The position numbers and the translations under genes were made by a program. A model generated the notes under the pieces. The model was not told the DNA's origin. It saw only the letters and a list, made by a program, of their open reading frames with translations, and made no database searches. Positions 18,146 to 29,211 of a stretch of 59,497 bases of DNA are shown here, piece by piece (position 1 is the stretch's first letter; the number at the start of each line of letters is the position of its first letter). The DNA comes from Melghirimyces profundicolus (GTDB lineage: Bacteria > Bacillota > Bacilli > Thermoactinomycetales > DSM-45169), in NCBI RefSeq assembly GCF_003054245.1, contig NZ_QBKR01000023.1, forward strand, positions 1 to 59,497, given 5' to 3'.

Positions 18146-19488
18146 GCCCATCCCTCCAGTATACGGGCCAATCCGTCAATCTCCTCCTTGGTTCGCATAT
18201 CCGTGACGGCCACCAGCATGGCGTTTTCCCATTCCGGATAATCCCTTGCCAAGTCATAGCCGCCGATGATGTTCCCCTGAAGGAGTCTTTGGTTCACTTC
18301 CGGCACCGGCCGATCCAATCGCAGCGCGAACTCATTGAAGAAGGGCCGATCGAACAACGGAGTCACGCCGGGAACCTGGGAAAGCCGTTTCCGGGCATAA
18401 TGCGCTTTGTTCAGATTCAGCCTGGCCAGTTCCCGGAGCCCCTGTTTCCCGAGGGCCGTCATCCAGACAGCCGCGGCCAGAGCATTGAGCGCCTGGTTGG
18501 AACAGATGTTGGAAGTGGCTTTTTCCCGCCGAATGTGCTGTTCCCTGGCCTGAAGCGTCAATACAAACCCGCGAACTCCGTCTTCATCCCGGGTCTGCCC
18601 GACGATCCGTCCCGGGACTTTGCGCATCAGTTTCCGGGTCACGGCGAAAAAGCCGCAGTGGGGTCCCCCGAACTGGGCGGGGATTCCCATGGGCTGGGCA
18701 TCCCCCACCACAATGTCGGCGCCGTACTCGCCCGGAGGTTTCAGGAGACCGAGGGCGACCGGATTGGTGCTGACGATCAGCAACCCTCTGCGGGCATGGG
18801 CGATTTGCTCCACCCGGGCCAGATCCTCCACATTGCCGAAAAAGTTGGGGGATTGGATGATCACCGCGGCGGTGGCGGCATCTCCGGCCGACTCCAGCTC
18901 TTCGAGGTCGGTGACGCCATCCTTGCAGGTGATTTCCACTACCTCCAGGCCAAGCCCTTTGGCCTGGGTTGTCAGGATCGCCCGCGCCTCCGGATGGACG
19001 GCCCTGGACACGAGAATCTTCCGTTTCCGTGTGGCCGCAGAGGCGACCCCTGCAGCCTCCGCCAGGGCCGTGGCCCCGTCGTACATGGAAGAGTTGGCCA
19101 CTTCCATCCCCGTCAGTTCGCAGATCATGGACTGAAACTCGAAAATGGCCTGCAGTTCCCCTTGGCTGATCTCCGGCTGATACGGGGTGTAGGCGGTGTA
19201 AAATTCGGAACGGGAGATCACGTGGTTCACCACGCTGGGAATGTAATGTTCATAAGTTCCCGCCCCAAGAAAGGAGGTGTACCGGTCAAAGGAAGCGTTG
19301 CTTCCGGCAAGCCGTTTCATGTGCCGGGTCAGGACCGGTTCCGGCATCGGTTCCGGAATGTCGAGACGTCCCTTGAACCGAATGTTTTCCGGTATGTCTT
19401 GGAACAACTGATCGACGGAGTCCAACCCGAGAACATCGAGCATCTCCCGGCGGTCCTCCTCCGTCATGGGCAAATATCGAAAGTTCAT
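18142..19488 (-). CDS. gcvPA: Glycine dehydrogenase (decarboxylating) subunit 1, GcvPA
   Basis: The 448-residue subunit begins [20 protein letters not shown] and contains [20 protein letters not shown] and [20 protein letters not shown], hallmark GcvPA sequences. It forms the N-terminal half of the split P-protein of Firmicutes. It starts 33 bases after gcvT and overlaps gcvPB. Expression should follow glycine through the riboswitch upstream of gcvT. Confidence 0.95.
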   Translation of the reverse strand: MNFRYLPMTEEDRREMLDVLGLDSVDQLFQDIPENIRFKGRLDIPEPMPEPVLTRHMKRLAGSNASFDRYTSFLGAGTYEHYIPSVVNHVISRSEFYTAYTPYQPEISQGELQAIFEFQSMICELTGMEVANSSMYDGATALAEAAGVASAATRKRKILVSRAVHPEARAILTTQAKGLGLEVVEITCKDGVTDLEELESAGDAATAAVIIQSPNFFGNVEDLARVEQIAHARRGLLIVSTNPVALGLLKPPGEYGADIVVGDAQPMGIPAQFGGPHCGFFAVTRKLMRKVPGRIVGQTRDEDGVRGFVLTLQAREQHIRREKATSNICSNQALNALAAAVWMTALGKQGLRELARLNLNKAHYARKRLSQVPGVTPLFDRPFFNEFALRLDRPVPEVNQRLLQGNIIGGYDLARDYPEWENAMLVAVTDMRTKEEIDGLARILEGWA

Positions 19489-19521
19489 CCTGGATCCTCC
19501 TCGGCAATTGTTCCGCCTCAG

Positions 19522-20619
19522 TCACGATTTCGGCCGTTTGTAAAAGGGGGTTTTCACAATTTTCGCGGCAACGCGCCTCCCCCTGACATCCACCTCGACC
19601 TCCTGGTCCAGGCGGGTGTATTCCGCCCGGATCAGGGCCAGGCCCACATTCTTTTTCAGGGTGGGGGAGTGAGTTCCGGAAGTCACTTCTCCCACCTCTT
19701 CTTCGCCGACATAAACGGGATAGTGGGAACGGGGGATGCCCCGGCCGATCATTTCAAGGCCGACCAGCTTCCTCGGCGGACCCTCTTCCTTCTGTTTGGC
19801 CAGTACCTCCCGTCCGATGAAATCCCCTTTCTCCGGTTTCACCGCAAATCCGATTCCCGCTTCGACGGGGGTGATGCTGGCGGACAGTTCGTTGCCGTAC
19901 AAGGCCAGCCGGGCTTCAAAACGGAGGGTGTCCCGGGCACCCAACCCGCAGGGCACCACCCCGTCTTCCTGTCCTTCCTCCAGAATGCGCTTCCAAAGCA
20001 CCGGAGCATCTTCTGCGGGAAGGTAGATTTCGAACCCGTCCTCCCCGGTATACCCCGTGCGGGAAACCAATCCTTCCGTATCTCCCAGGCGGACGCCTTC
20101 CCGGAAACGGAAGGGCTTGATCTCCGACAGGTCCGTCTCCGTCAACCGCTGAAGAACCCGCTCCGCGAGCGGTCCCTGCAGGGCGAGTTGGCCCGTCTCG
20201 TCGGATACATTCCTGACGGTGACCTCCCCCGTGGCATGCTTTTCGATCCATTCGATGTCCTTCTCGATATTGGCGGCGTTGAGGACCATGAGATACTTGT
20301 TTTCCCCTTTTTTGTAGACCAGAAGATCGTCCACCGTGCCGCCGTCGGGGTAACACATGGCCGTGTACTGCACCTGGCCGACATCCAGTTTGGATGCGTC
20401 GTTGGTCGTGACTTTCTGGACCAGGGCCAGGGCATCCGGTCCTGAAACTTCCGCTTCTCCCATGTGGGAGACATCAAACAGGCCGGCACGCGTACGAACC
20501 GCTTCATGCTCCGCCTTGATGCCGGAAAACTGAACCGGCATTTCCCAACCGCCGAAAGGCACCAGCTTCGCCTCGTCCTTATACACGGGGTAAAGTGGCG
20601 TTCGTTTCAGTTCGGCCAT
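19522..20619 (-). CDS. gcvT: Aminomethyltransferase GcvT (T-protein)
   Basis: The 365-residue protein releases ammonia from aminomethyl-lipoyl H-protein and makes 5,10-methylene-tetrahydrofolate. It has the folate-site region [53 protein letters not shown] and the C-terminal barrel start [13 protein letters not shown]. Two adjacent ATGs (20622 and 20619) follow GGAGG; the second has the better spacing (8 bases). The 5' leader holds a tandem glycine riboswitch. Confidence 0.95.
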   Translation of the reverse strand: MAELKRTPLYPVYKDEAKLVPFGGWEMPVQFSGIKAEHEAVRTRAGLFDVSHMGEAEVSGPDALALVQKVTTNDASKLDVGQVQYTAMCYPDGGTVDDLLVYKKGENKYLMVLNAANIEKDIEWIEKHATGEVTVRNVSDETGQLALQGPLAERVLQRLTETDLSEIKPFRFREGVRLGDTEGLVSRTGYTGEDGFEIYLPAEDAPVLWKRILEEGQEDGVVPCGLGARDTLRFEARLALYGNELSASITPVEAGIGFAVKPEKGDFIGREVLAKQKEEGPPRKLVGLEMIGRGIPRSHYPVYVGEEEVGEVTSGTHSPTLKKNVGLALIRAEYTRLDQEVEVDVRGRRVAAKIVKTPFYKRPKS

Positions 20620-20697
20620 CATTTCCACCTCCGTCGGATCCGCGCCGTCAAGGGCTATGATCCCGATCTTTTGGATAGTGAGTCTTCCCCGATCCGT

Positions 20698-20868
20698 TCC
20701 CCTGTCCGGTGACCTGAGAGTTTGACCCGATCCTTCGGGCGTGCCCCTTGGGTGGCCGCATCGCAGCGCTTTCCAGGGTACGTCCGGCGGGCCTCCTTTT
20801 GCCTGAGAGATTCACCGGGAGATCCGGTTTGCTCCTTCGGCGCCACTTCCGTGGTCTCTCCTCCCGCC
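20698..20868 (-). promoter_or_regulatory. Tandem glycine riboswitch upstream of gcvT
   Basis: Two glycine aptamers are visible on the minus strand. Aptamer 1 (20786-20868) has P1 arms GGCGGG/CCCGCC, the GAGAGACC start, GCGCCGAAGGAGCAA and ATCTCTCAGGCAAAAGGA. Aptamer 2 (20698-20779) has CACCCAAGGGGCAC, AAACTCTCAGGTCACCGG and a closing CAGGGG. The order and linker fit the cooperative gcvT riboswitch, which turns the operon on with glycine. No strong terminator lies between aptamer 2 and gcvT, so control could be at translation. Confidence 0.93.
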
Positions 20869-21027
20869 TTCAACCGCTCTGAAACCAGGGAAATTCCTTC
20901 TTCATTGTGCCACAACTCTCACCCTATTTCGATACCTCATTCCGATTTACATAAGGGCAGGAGTTTTTCCCCATACTAATCCGGAAATGGACACCGGTGT
21001 TTTTTATGTTTGGGAGGTGCTGGATGG

Positions 21028-22729
<1,702 letters not shown>

Positions 22730-22749
<20 letters not shown>

Positions 22750-23545
22750 ATCCTTCGCGGAACGGTATCTGGACGCCTTCGGATGCCGGATCATCGAGCA
22801 ACGACCCGGGCTGATCCAGGCGGAACTGTCCGTCGAAGCCGACCCGGATCTGGTCCACCGCCCGTTCTATTGGATGTACGTTGAAAAGATGGGCCTGAAT
22901 CCTCAGACCTCCACCTTGACCTGGGTCTTCGATCGGGAAGAGGCGCCCCAGGGAATCCCCGCCGAACGGTTGAGCTTTGGATCTCCGCGCTTTCAGCAAA
23001 TGCTCCATTCCGCCCGGAAACACGGCCGGTTTATCCGTCTGTACGAAGACACCCCCCGACCCGTTCGAAGCCGTGCGGGATCCAAACCCTATGATCCGTG
23101 GCTGGGGGTGAATTACCGGATATCCTACCTCTGTGACAGGAAAAAGGAAGAAATTCTCCATTTCGGAATCCACCTGCGGACCGGGGAAATCATCGAAAAT
23201 TTTTATTCCCGCATCCGTGACCGGAACTGGAATCCTCGCCTCCCCGCTCACCGTCACATCCTGCCGCCACTGTTCACCGTGGCCGAAGCGGTGGGGGAGC
23301 TGGAGTACAACCTGCAGGGTTATGTCGAACAACAGGATATGGAGTGGGCCCGTGACGCCAAAGAGCAGCTGAACCGGGAGCTGGAACGTCTCCATGCTTA
23401 CTACCCGGAAGAATGGCGAATGAGCGACGAGCTCCACGAGGAAAAAAAGCAACGGATCCGGGAAACCGTCTGGCAGTACCACCCCCGGGTGGAAGTGGAA
23501 GTGGTCAACGCCGGGCTCTTCTATCTGGATACGCCTCCCGTATAA
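22730..23545 (+). CDS. yqhG: YqhG family protein
   Basis: The 271-residue protein starts MEPSQVKSFAERYLDAFGCR and has the run VHRPFYWMYVEKMGLNPQTS typical of YqhG, the conserved partner of YqhH. The function is unknown. The C-terminal part is rich in charged helices (WARDAKEQLNRELERLHAYY). GGGAGG precedes the ATG, and the 20-base overlap with yqhH indicates co-translation, suggesting the two proteins work together. Confidence 0.88.
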
Positions 23546-23553
23546 CGGAAAAA

Positions 23554-23588
23554 CCGGCGCACCGTTTGTTCACGGTCGCCGTTTTTTT
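23554..23588 (+). terminator. Terminator after yqhG
   Basis: CGGCG(C)ACCGT pairs with ACGGTCGCCG with one bulge, then seven T residues. Confidence 0.8.
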
Positions 23589-23772
23589 GTCTGAACCTTA
23601 CAAGCGGAAATTGTTAATCCTTCGTTAAGATTGGATGACTTCTATCTATATTTCGGACCCTACCCCTATAAACTGTCAAATCCCCGTGCTATCTTTATAA
23701 TTGTATTCATGCTTGTCAGAAAGACCTTCTTGGTTTTACATACAACCATCAACGGTTTCGGAGGTGGTCGGA

Positions 23773-24996
23773 TTGTGGACCGAAATCGGTCAACAACTGA
23801 AACAGGCGAGAAAGGCGGCGGGGTTGACCCTGGAGGAACTCCAGGGCCTCACCCGGGTTTCCCGGGCGGAATTGAGGGCGTTGGAGGAAGGCCAGTTTGA
23901 CCGCCTGCCCGGCCCTTTCTACGTCCGTTCCTATCTTCGCTCCTACGCCTCCCAGGTAGGCTTGGAACCGACCAAACTCCTGAAAAAATACCGGGCGACG
24001 GAACAGACCTTCCCTCCCGGCGGCACTCCCTTTCCGACCGGAGAGTCCCCCTCATCCACCACGGACCGCTTTCCTTCGGAAACCTCCGGCAGGATGCCGG
24101 TGAACCCGCCGTCGAGCGACCGAAACAGGCAGACCCGAGCCCCCAGCCCTCGGGCAACAGGCTCCCATCCCGGGTTGAACGGGACGAACCCCCGGATCTC
24201 CGGAAAACCATCACGGTTAAGCGGAACCCACCCCCGGGTGAGCGGATCCGTACCGGCCCGCGTAAACGGCCCGGAAGTTCCTGCTGCACCCTCCCCTTCA
24301 GGAGATGAGAATCGTCAGGAATGGAAGGAGCCGGAACCGGAAACACGCGGACAAACCCTTCGGCGAGCGCTTCCCCCCTCCCCTGCTCCCATGATTCCCG
24401 ACAGCGGTCCGCGATCCACCGAAACCCATCCCACACTGGACCTTTCCCACCTCCGGCAAGGTGCCTTGGATCCCTCACCGGAGAAGTCCCGGAGCCGCAC
24501 TTCGGGAAAAAAGGAAAGAAAAACGCCGAACTTTTCTTTCCGCTGGCCGGTTTGGGTTGCTTCCATCGGCGCCCTTCTGCTCATTCCCCTGGGGATCTGG
24601 GCCGGTGGGATCCTGGCGGGGAATGACGGCGGCACCCAGGGGAGTTCCCGGAGCCACACCATCACGGAAGAGGCGGATGCCTCCGCTCCGGATGGGTTGG
24701 CCCTGATCAGCCGGAATGAGGGAAAGAGTATCTATGAAATGACCAACAACCGGGACCTCCTGCTGGAAGTCAAGGCCAAAGGCAAGTGCTGGGTTCAGAT
24801 CAAAGAACACGAGGACGGAGGCTACGTGAAGGACATCACGCTGGGCAAAGGAGACCCGCCCTTCCGCTTTACCCACTCCAAAAGCGTGACCACCGACCTG
24901 TGGATCTTCCTCGGAGCCCCCGAAAAAGCGGAAGTCAAGGTGAACGGCCAGAACATCAACGCCTCCGATGTGATCCATATCAAAAAAGTTCAGTAA
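23773..24996 (+). CDS. RodZ-like protein (HTH domain, membrane anchor, C-terminal beta domain)
   Basis: The 407-residue protein has an N-terminal helix-turn-helix (residues 1-70: GQQLKQARKAAGLTLEELQG, then FYVRSYLRSYASQVGL), a long Pro/Ser/Arg-rich low-complexity linker (about 80-255), one membrane segment (VWVASIGALLLIPLGIWAGG) and a C-terminal DUF4115-type domain with LLLEVKAKGKCWVQIKE. This is the RodZ/YmfM layout, a bitopic protein linking MreB to the cell-wall elongation machinery. The linker is longer than usual. The TTG at 23773 is preferred: GGAGGT lies 7 bases upstream and the HTH starts correctly. Confidence 0.88.
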   Translation: MWTEIGQQLKQARKAAGLTLEELQGLTRVSRAELRALEEGQFDRLPGPFYVRSYLRSYASQVGLEPTKLLKKYRATEQTFPPGGTPFPTGESPSSTTDRFPSETSGRMPVNPPSSDRNRQTRAPSPRATGSHPGLNGTNPRISGKPSRLSGTHPRVSGSVPARVNGPEVPAAPSPSGDENRQEWKEPEPETRGQTLRRALPPSPAPMIPDSGPRSTETHPTLDLSHLRQGALDPSPEKSRSRTSGKKERKTPNFSFRWPVWVASIGALLLIPLGIWAGGILAGNDGGTQGSSRSHTITEEADASAPDGLALISRNEGKSIYEMTNNRDLLLEVKAKGKCWVQIKEHEDGGYVKDITLGKGDPPFRFTHSKSVTTDLWIFLGAPEKAEVKVNGQNINASDVIHIKKVQ

Positions 24997-25024
24997 GCAC
25001 TCCGTTGCTTAACGGAGTGCTTTT
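24995..25024 (+). terminator. Terminator after the RodZ-like gene
   Basis: AAGCACTCCGTT pairs with AACGGAGTGCTT, followed by T residues; it overlaps the stop codon. Confidence 0.9.
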
Positions 25025-25335
25025 CCGGGTTTTCCACCATGCACGTCCCATCCTCCCGGGCTGGCTTCTCAACAGAAGTTCCCCTGAAACAATAAAGCCC
25101 GCCAAGCGGCGGTACCCCCGATAGCCATCTGATTATCTGGAATGCGTCATCATTGAACTCCATTAAGGGCCTCACTTCTCTCCTCAGTTAGCAGAAGTGG
25201 GCTCAAAAACGATACGGCCAAATGGCCGTGCAGAATGTGAGCTGTTATATCCTTTAACCCAATTTGTGGTCAGCAAACGTCTGTTAATCGAGAGAACTTA
25301 TACTCTCACGCGAAAGTGAGAATCGACCACAAGCT
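25025..25335. other. Hairpin-rich non-coding region, possible structured RNA
   Basis: No gene is recognisable, but several clean inverted repeats are packed together: TTGTGGTC (25264) with GACCACAA (25325), CTCTCAC/GTGAGA inside that pair, ACGGCCA-AA-TGGCCGT (25214-25229), and CACTTCT/AGAAGTG (25173-25199). On the minus strand the block would end with a GC stem (CCGCC-GCTT-GGCGG) and CTTTATTG near 25095-25115. It could be a structured RNA on the minus strand or the non-coding end of a lost insertion sequence. Confidence 0.4.
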
Positions 25336-26505
25336 TCATTCCTCTTCCCTTTCATCGAACAACTCATAAAAGTCGGGAGTACCTTTCAAGATCCACTCTT
25401 TGTGCATCCTAGCTGTTACATGAAGCTCCTGACACGCATAAGGCCATTCATCCCCTGATCCTTCCGTCCCTTCTTGCATAATCGATAAAAAGGCCATGGC
25501 CCACGCTTTCACGTCTGACTGTATAGAAGGAATCTGTGGATAGTGGTGAAAAAAAGCGCATCGTAAAATCGTTTCGGCTATATCGAGATCGAAGGCTTCC
25601 AGTTGGACTGCTTCAATCTGTTGCTCATATTCCTCTTCCAAGAGATCGAGATTTTCAGCACATCGATCCAATACATCTTCCTCTATCATGTGTTTTTGGC
25701 TGGCCAACCACAATGAAGCCCAATCCATTACTTGGTAGAACCTTTTTGGCAGCTGGTTATCCAAAAGAGGATCGTCCAAGTTAACCACAAAGGAATCCCC
25801 AAACTTGTTCAGCTTCACATTCCCTTCTACACCGATCCACCTCAAGGCCAGTAAAGCGCGTGTTTTCAACTTTGCCGAAGCATTTTGATTACGACAGAAG
25901 CGGCGCAAAAGCTTTTCCATGGGCGGGTGAGTAAAGAAAGGAGCAGCATCTAATGCTTCCGCTTGAAAATCCTCATCTTCCAGCAAGGATTGAACATGTT
26001 TGACGATATCCTCCTCCGGCGCATCCAACAGCCAATCCAAAACGATCTCTTGTTCCGCTACTGTTTCTAATGGCAGCATCCCCATCATTTCCAGTGCTTC
26101 GCTGCCTTCCTCCTCGACCATTCTCTGGTATGGTTTCTGAATATCTTCTCGTAACTCTCCTATTATTTGTCTATCTTTCTTTGGGATAGACGGTTTTCTC
26201 CCCACTTCCTGGAGCCATTCCGACAATGCCCTGGGATTATGGGAAAAAGCAGTAACACCCAGAGGAATGATATCATCGAGGAATGGTGCATCTTGCAAAG
26301 CATAGCGAGCTAAAACCGTTTGTCGATCCTCGCTTTGCATCGATTCCAATGCAGTAGCCAATCCCAACCAAGAATCAGGATGGCGAGGGTCATTCAGTAT
26401 CGCTACATAGAAGCGATAGGCTGCCCGTCCATATATCCCCTCTTCTAAATCCAATATCCCGTTCTTAAACAGGAACTGAGTGGACTGATCCGAATCGTAG
26501 TCCAT
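25336..26505 (-). CDS. TPR/HEAT-like repeat protein of unknown function
   Basis: This 389-residue acidic, helix-rich protein is not one I recognise. Residues 10-60 look like a tetratricopeptide pair (GILDLEEGIYGRAAYRFYVA and ILNDPRHPDSWLGLATALE). A later stretch (LLRRFCRNQNASAKLKTRAL) resembles HEAT-type helices that read remaining subunits of a solenoid. There is no signal peptide or membrane helix, so it is probably a cytoplasmic scaffold. The ATG at 26505 has AAAGGTGG upstream; longer in-frame starts lack a ribosome site and run through the relic of another small gene. Lower GC than its neighbours suggests acquisition. Confidence 0.6.
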   Translation of the reverse strand: MDYDSDQSTQFLFKNGILDLEEGIYGRAAYRFYVAILNDPRHPDSWLGLATALESMQSEDRQTVLARYALQDAPFLDDIIPLGVTAFSHNPRALSEWLQEVGRKPSIPKKDRQIIGELREDIQKPYQRMVEEEGSEALEMMGMLPLETVAEQEIVLDWLLDAPEEDIVKHVQSLLEDEDFQAEALDAAPFFTHPPMEKLLRRFCRNQNASAKLKTRALLALRWIGVEGNVKLNKFGDSFVVNLDDPLLDNQLPKRFYQVMDWASLWLASQKHMIEEDVLDRCAENLDLLEEEYEQQIEAVQLEAFDLDIAETILRCAFFHHYPQIPSIQSDVKAWAMAFLSIMQEGTEGSGDEWPYACQELHVTARMHKEWILKGTPDFYELFDEREEE

Positions 26506-26699
26506 TCTATTCCACCTTTCGAAAATCTGAGTTACCTGAATCACATAACCCATGGTATCTGTCAAAGTGTCCTGCTCTTCTTCCATTCGGACCATTCGGC
26601 CTTCCACCCGAGTCCAGCAGCTTATCCAGCGCTTCCAGCTTTGCGTGGGTGCCCCTGCCCTTCGATTAACTCTTTCAGTAGATCCTTCATTTCATCCAT
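26506..26699 (-). pseudogene. Broken small coiled-coil gene
   Basis: An ATG at 26699 with GAGGAAG upstream opens MDEMKDLLKELIEGQ, then the frame is lost. In the next frame GTHAKLEALDKLLDSG continues naturally, and in a third RMVRMEEEQDTLTDTMGYVI follows. Joined, they would make a 60-70 residue amphipathic coiled-coil protein of a kind common in Bacilli. Two frameshifts are needed, so it is called a relic. Confidence 0.45.
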
Positions 26700-26741
26700 A
26701 TTGGATTCTTCCTCTGTATTATCATACATTTTTAACCGGTT

Positions 26742-26919
26742 CATGTCTTTAGTTATGAGGAAACAATCCGAGGGTATATTCGAGTCTCCGCAGGTTGAAG
26801 AGCTGAAAAAACAGGATGACATTATTCATACAATGGGTTTTGAGGCAGATCTGAACAACGGCTTTATCGAGGGTGAAAAATCGGCTGCCTCCAGTCTACA
26901 ACAAAAAGTCCAACTATAA
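26742..26919 (+). CDS. Short hypothetical ORF (58 aa)
   Basis: An ATG at 26742 opens a 58-residue charged peptide, MSLVMRKQSEGIFESPQVEE and on, ending QQKVQL. I see no convincing ribosome site and recognise no family. It overlaps no other gene in its second half but may be a remnant. Confidence 0.2.
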
Positions 26920-26925
26920 TACAAA

Positions 26926-26955
26926 AAGCCTCGCACCAGGGTCGGTGCAGGACGT
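26926..26955 (-). terminator. Terminator-like hairpin on the minus strand
   Basis: GCACC and GGTGC form a short stem; on the minus strand this is followed by GAGGC and five T. It follows the LacI-type relic, so it probably ended that lost gene. Confidence 0.5.
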
Positions 26956-27001
26956 CCATCACTTCATGCCGTGTCCACCAATCCAAATGGCTTAGCAGGA
27001 T

Positions 27002-27230
27002 TTAGCGGGGGATGAGATAGACCTGTTCCGGCACCATAATCAGACCGAGGGTTTTCGATTGCTTCATCACCAGGCTGTGCGCCACGGCGCTGGGTCGATC
27101 ATCGACTCCGCCACTTCCAGCACCCGCTTCCGCGTCTGGGGACGGATGTCGGGATACCCGTTCAAGGCAGGGAAACCGTCGTCACGGACACCCCCGCCCT
27201 TTTAGCGATATCTTTGATGGTAACGGTCAT
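27002..27230 (-). pseudogene. LacI-family regulator relic (N-terminal fragment)
   Basis: With its own start at 27230 the minus strand reads MTVTIKDIAKRAGVSVTTVS, the LacI helix-turn-helix. A frameshift follows; the next frame gives LNGYPDIRPQTRKRVLEVAE, and after another shift AHSLVMKQSKTLGLIMVPEQ. These are consecutive parts of one LacI-type protein broken by two small deletions and cut off after about 80 residues. No target sugar operon is left nearby. Confidence 0.8.
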
Positions 27231-27326
27231 GATTGCCCTCCGAAAACGTTTTTGTTTACAGTCTGTGAATCTCGGATTTCTCCAGTCTGAGACAGCACTG
27301 ATCCGTCTTTACCGTGCTCGAACTCC

Positions 27327-27737
27327 TCAGCTTTTTTCAAAATTCAACTGCCACGAAACCCCAAATCGATCCTCAACCCAGCCAAACTTTTCGCTGAAGG
27401 GATACTCGGATAAGGGCATGAGAACGTTGCCGTTCTGAGACAACTCCCCGAAAAGTCGCTCAATCTCTTCTTCCGTGTCACAAGTGACATATAGAGACAT
27501 GGCCGGGGTGAATGTAAAGTTATGTTGAACAGGACTGTCTATACACATGATCTCTTGCCCGTTGAGCGAAAAAACGGCTTGCAGCACCGTCCCCTCTTTA
27601 CCAGGACCGTCCGCTCCATAACGGGTGATACTGATGATTTCCGACTGGTCAAACAAAGAAACATAAAAATTCATGGCTTCTTCGGCCTTCCCATCGAACA
27701 TTAAAAATGGAGTAATTTTTTGACGGATCTTCTCCAT
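27327..27737 (-). CDS. VOC/PhnB-like family protein
   Basis: The 136-residue protein starts ITPFLMFDGKAEEAMNFYVS and contains SLFDQSEIISITRYG and QLNFEKS-type ends, the pattern of the PhnB/3-demethylubiquinone-like branch of the VOC superfamily (YxeI-like small proteins). No catalytic role is established for this branch. AAAGGGAGGG precedes the ATG. Metal-ligand residues typical of glyoxalase are not clearly conserved. Confidence 0.8.
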   Translation of the reverse strand: MEKIRQKITPFLMFDGKAEEAMNFYVSLFDQSEIISITRYGADGPGKEGTVLQAVFSLNGQEIMCIDSPVQHNFTFTPAMSLYVTCDTEEEIERLFGELSQNGNVLMPLSEYPFSEKFGWVEDRFGVSWQLNFEKS

Positions 27738-27845
27738 AAAGAACCCTCCCTTTCCTTAAATGGAACAAAACTCAAAATTGTCTTCCCGATGTAAGTATAA
27801 CCTATAAGCCGGCGTTTTCTGCAGGTTGTTGAACCTTTCATTTTT

Positions 27846-27879
27846 TAAAAAAACGGACCGCCTTTTGCGGTCCGCTTTT
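27846..27879 (-). terminator. Terminator of gbsAB
   Basis: GCGGACCGC and GCGGTCCG arms around CAAAAG, followed on the minus strand by seven T residues, just after the gbsB stop. Confidence 0.9.
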
Positions 27880-27892
27880 CTTCATTCCGATT

Positions 27893-29098
27893 TCAGCAGA
27901 TCGTGGAATCTTCCAGGCCGAGACAGCGGCGGTAGATCCATTTGTAGTCGTCCACGCTCTTGATGATGCGGGGGTTGCCGAAGGTTTGCGGGTCGTCGAA
28001 GGCCGCCTGGGCGTAACGGTCGATCTGTTCCGGATCGACCCCTTGCTCGCGCAGGCTGGGGATGTTGACGTCGGCGACGAGGTTTTCCACTTCCAAGACG
28101 GCTGCCCGGGCCGCCTCGTCGGTGGACATGCCTTGGGTGTCAACACCCAGCGCTTGGGCGATCCGGGCGAATTTGTCCGGGCAGCCCATCCAGTTGTACT
28201 CCATTACCGCGGGAAGCATGGCGGAAACGCACTGGCCGTGCATCACCGGAACCATGCCGCCCAGGGTCTGGGCCATGGCGTGAGCGGCGCCGGCGGAATC
28301 ACTTCCGTAGGAGAGACCGGCCAGCATGGCCGCTTGCGCCATCCCGTAACGCGCTTCGATGTCCTCCCCGTTGGCGTAGGCCCGGCGCAGGTACTTGCCC
28401 ACGTATTCCATGGCCAACAGCGCCACCGCGTCCGTGATCGGCTGGGACTGGTGCATGGTGTAGCACTCGATCGCGTGGGAGAGGGCGTCCACCCCGGTGG
28501 CCGCCGTGATGTGCGGCGGCATGGACAGATGCAGTTCCGGGTCGATAATGGCCAGGTGCGCCGGAATCAACGGACCGCCGACGTTAAATTTGATTTCGCG
28601 GACGGGGTCTTTGATCACCGCCCACTGGGTCACTTCGGAACCGGTTCCCGCCGTGGTCGGGATGGTGGTCAAAGGAGGAATCCGTTTCTCCAGGGGCTTT
28701 CCGTTCTCCGAAGCTTCATAGGTCAAGAGCGGTTCCGGGTGCACGGCTTCCACGCCGATCGCTTTGGCGGTGTCCATGGAGCTTCCCCCGCCGATGGCGA
28801 TCAGGCCGTCGCAACCTTGCTCCTTGAAGGTCCGGCTCCCTTTGGCGACCAGCTCGGTGTCGGGTTCGCCCTGGATTTCATTGAAGACGCAGATCTCCAT
28901 CCCCGCGTCCTTCAGTGCTCTTTCGATGGGCTCGGTGATCCCGGCGTTGTAGATCCCACGGTCCGTGACGATCATCGCCTTGGTCACGCCCAGCTCCCGA
29001 ATTTCGTCGGCCGCCCGTTTGGAAGCGCCGATCCCGGAAACCACTTTGGTCGGCATCACAAACTGTTTCAAGTCCAACATCTGCTCCGTACGCATCAT
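27893..29098 (-). CDS. gbsB: GbsB, type III (iron-type) choline dehydrogenase
   Basis: The 401-residue Fe-dependent alcohol dehydrogenase oxidises choline to glycine betaine aldehyde. Visible are the NAD-binding GCDGLIAIGGGSSMDTAKAI, PPLTTIPTTAGTGSEVTQWA, and the metal-site helices ATGVDALSHAIECY and DSAGAAHAMAQ with a later VMHGQCVSAM. From memory it is far closer to B. subtilis GbsB than to other family members. I prefer the ATG at 29098, 11 bases after AAAGGAG, over the GTG at 29110 that overlaps that site. It follows gbsA across a 100-base gap occupied by a truncated copy of the dispersed repeat. Confidence 0.9.
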   Translation of the reverse strand: MMRTEQMLDLKQFVMPTKVVSGIGASKRAADEIRELGVTKAMIVTDRGIYNAGITEPIERALKDAGMEICVFNEIQGEPDTELVAKGSRTFKEQGCDGLIAIGGGSSMDTAKAIGVEAVHPEPLLTYEASENGKPLEKRIPPLTTIPTTAGTGSEVTQWAVIKDPVREIKFNVGGPLIPAHLAIIDPELHLSMPPHITAATGVDALSHAIECYTMHQSQPITDAVALLAMEYVGKYLRRAYANGEDIEARYGMAQAAMLAGLSYGSDSAGAAHAMAQTLGGMVPVMHGQCVSAMLPAVMEYNWMGCPDKFARIAQALGVDTQGMSTDEAARAAVLEVENLVADVNIPSLREQGVDPEQIDRYAQAAFDDPQTFGNPRIIKSVDDYKWIYRRCLGLEDSTIC

Positions 29099-29122
29099 GA
29101 TGGGGGTCACTCCTTTTAGCAG

Positions 29123-29203
29123 TATTGTGAAAGAGGGAGCGGCGGCATTTACCCGAAGCCGCTCCGAATCTTCCTGCTGCGGGCAGGGGCAAACGCCTGC
29201 GGA
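29123..29203 (-). repeat. Dispersed repeat element copy B (truncated) inside the gbsAB operon
   Basis: On the plus strand this reads AGTATTGTGA (variant terminal repeat), then GCGGCATTTACCC, GAAGCCGCTCC, GAATCTTCCTGCTGCGGGCA and GGGGCAAACGCCTGCGGA, where similarity stops. It is the 3' part of the element; the 5' half and the 55-bp module are missing. It occupies most of the gbsA-gbsB intergenic space and ends close to the gbsB ribosome site. Confidence 0.8.
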
Positions 29204-29211
29204 CTCGGTCG

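Noticed and set aside
18127-20445. Plus-strand ORF of 772 codons opposite gcvPA/gcvT
   Set aside because: A mirror of GC-rich genes on the other strand; composition (His/Pro/Gly-rich) is not protein-like and gcvPA/gcvT are certain.
25085-25115. GGGGGTACCGCC on the minus strand as a T-box core
   Set aside because: It resembles the T-box sequence only over a few bases, has no leader structure of the right kind and no downstream gene on that strand.
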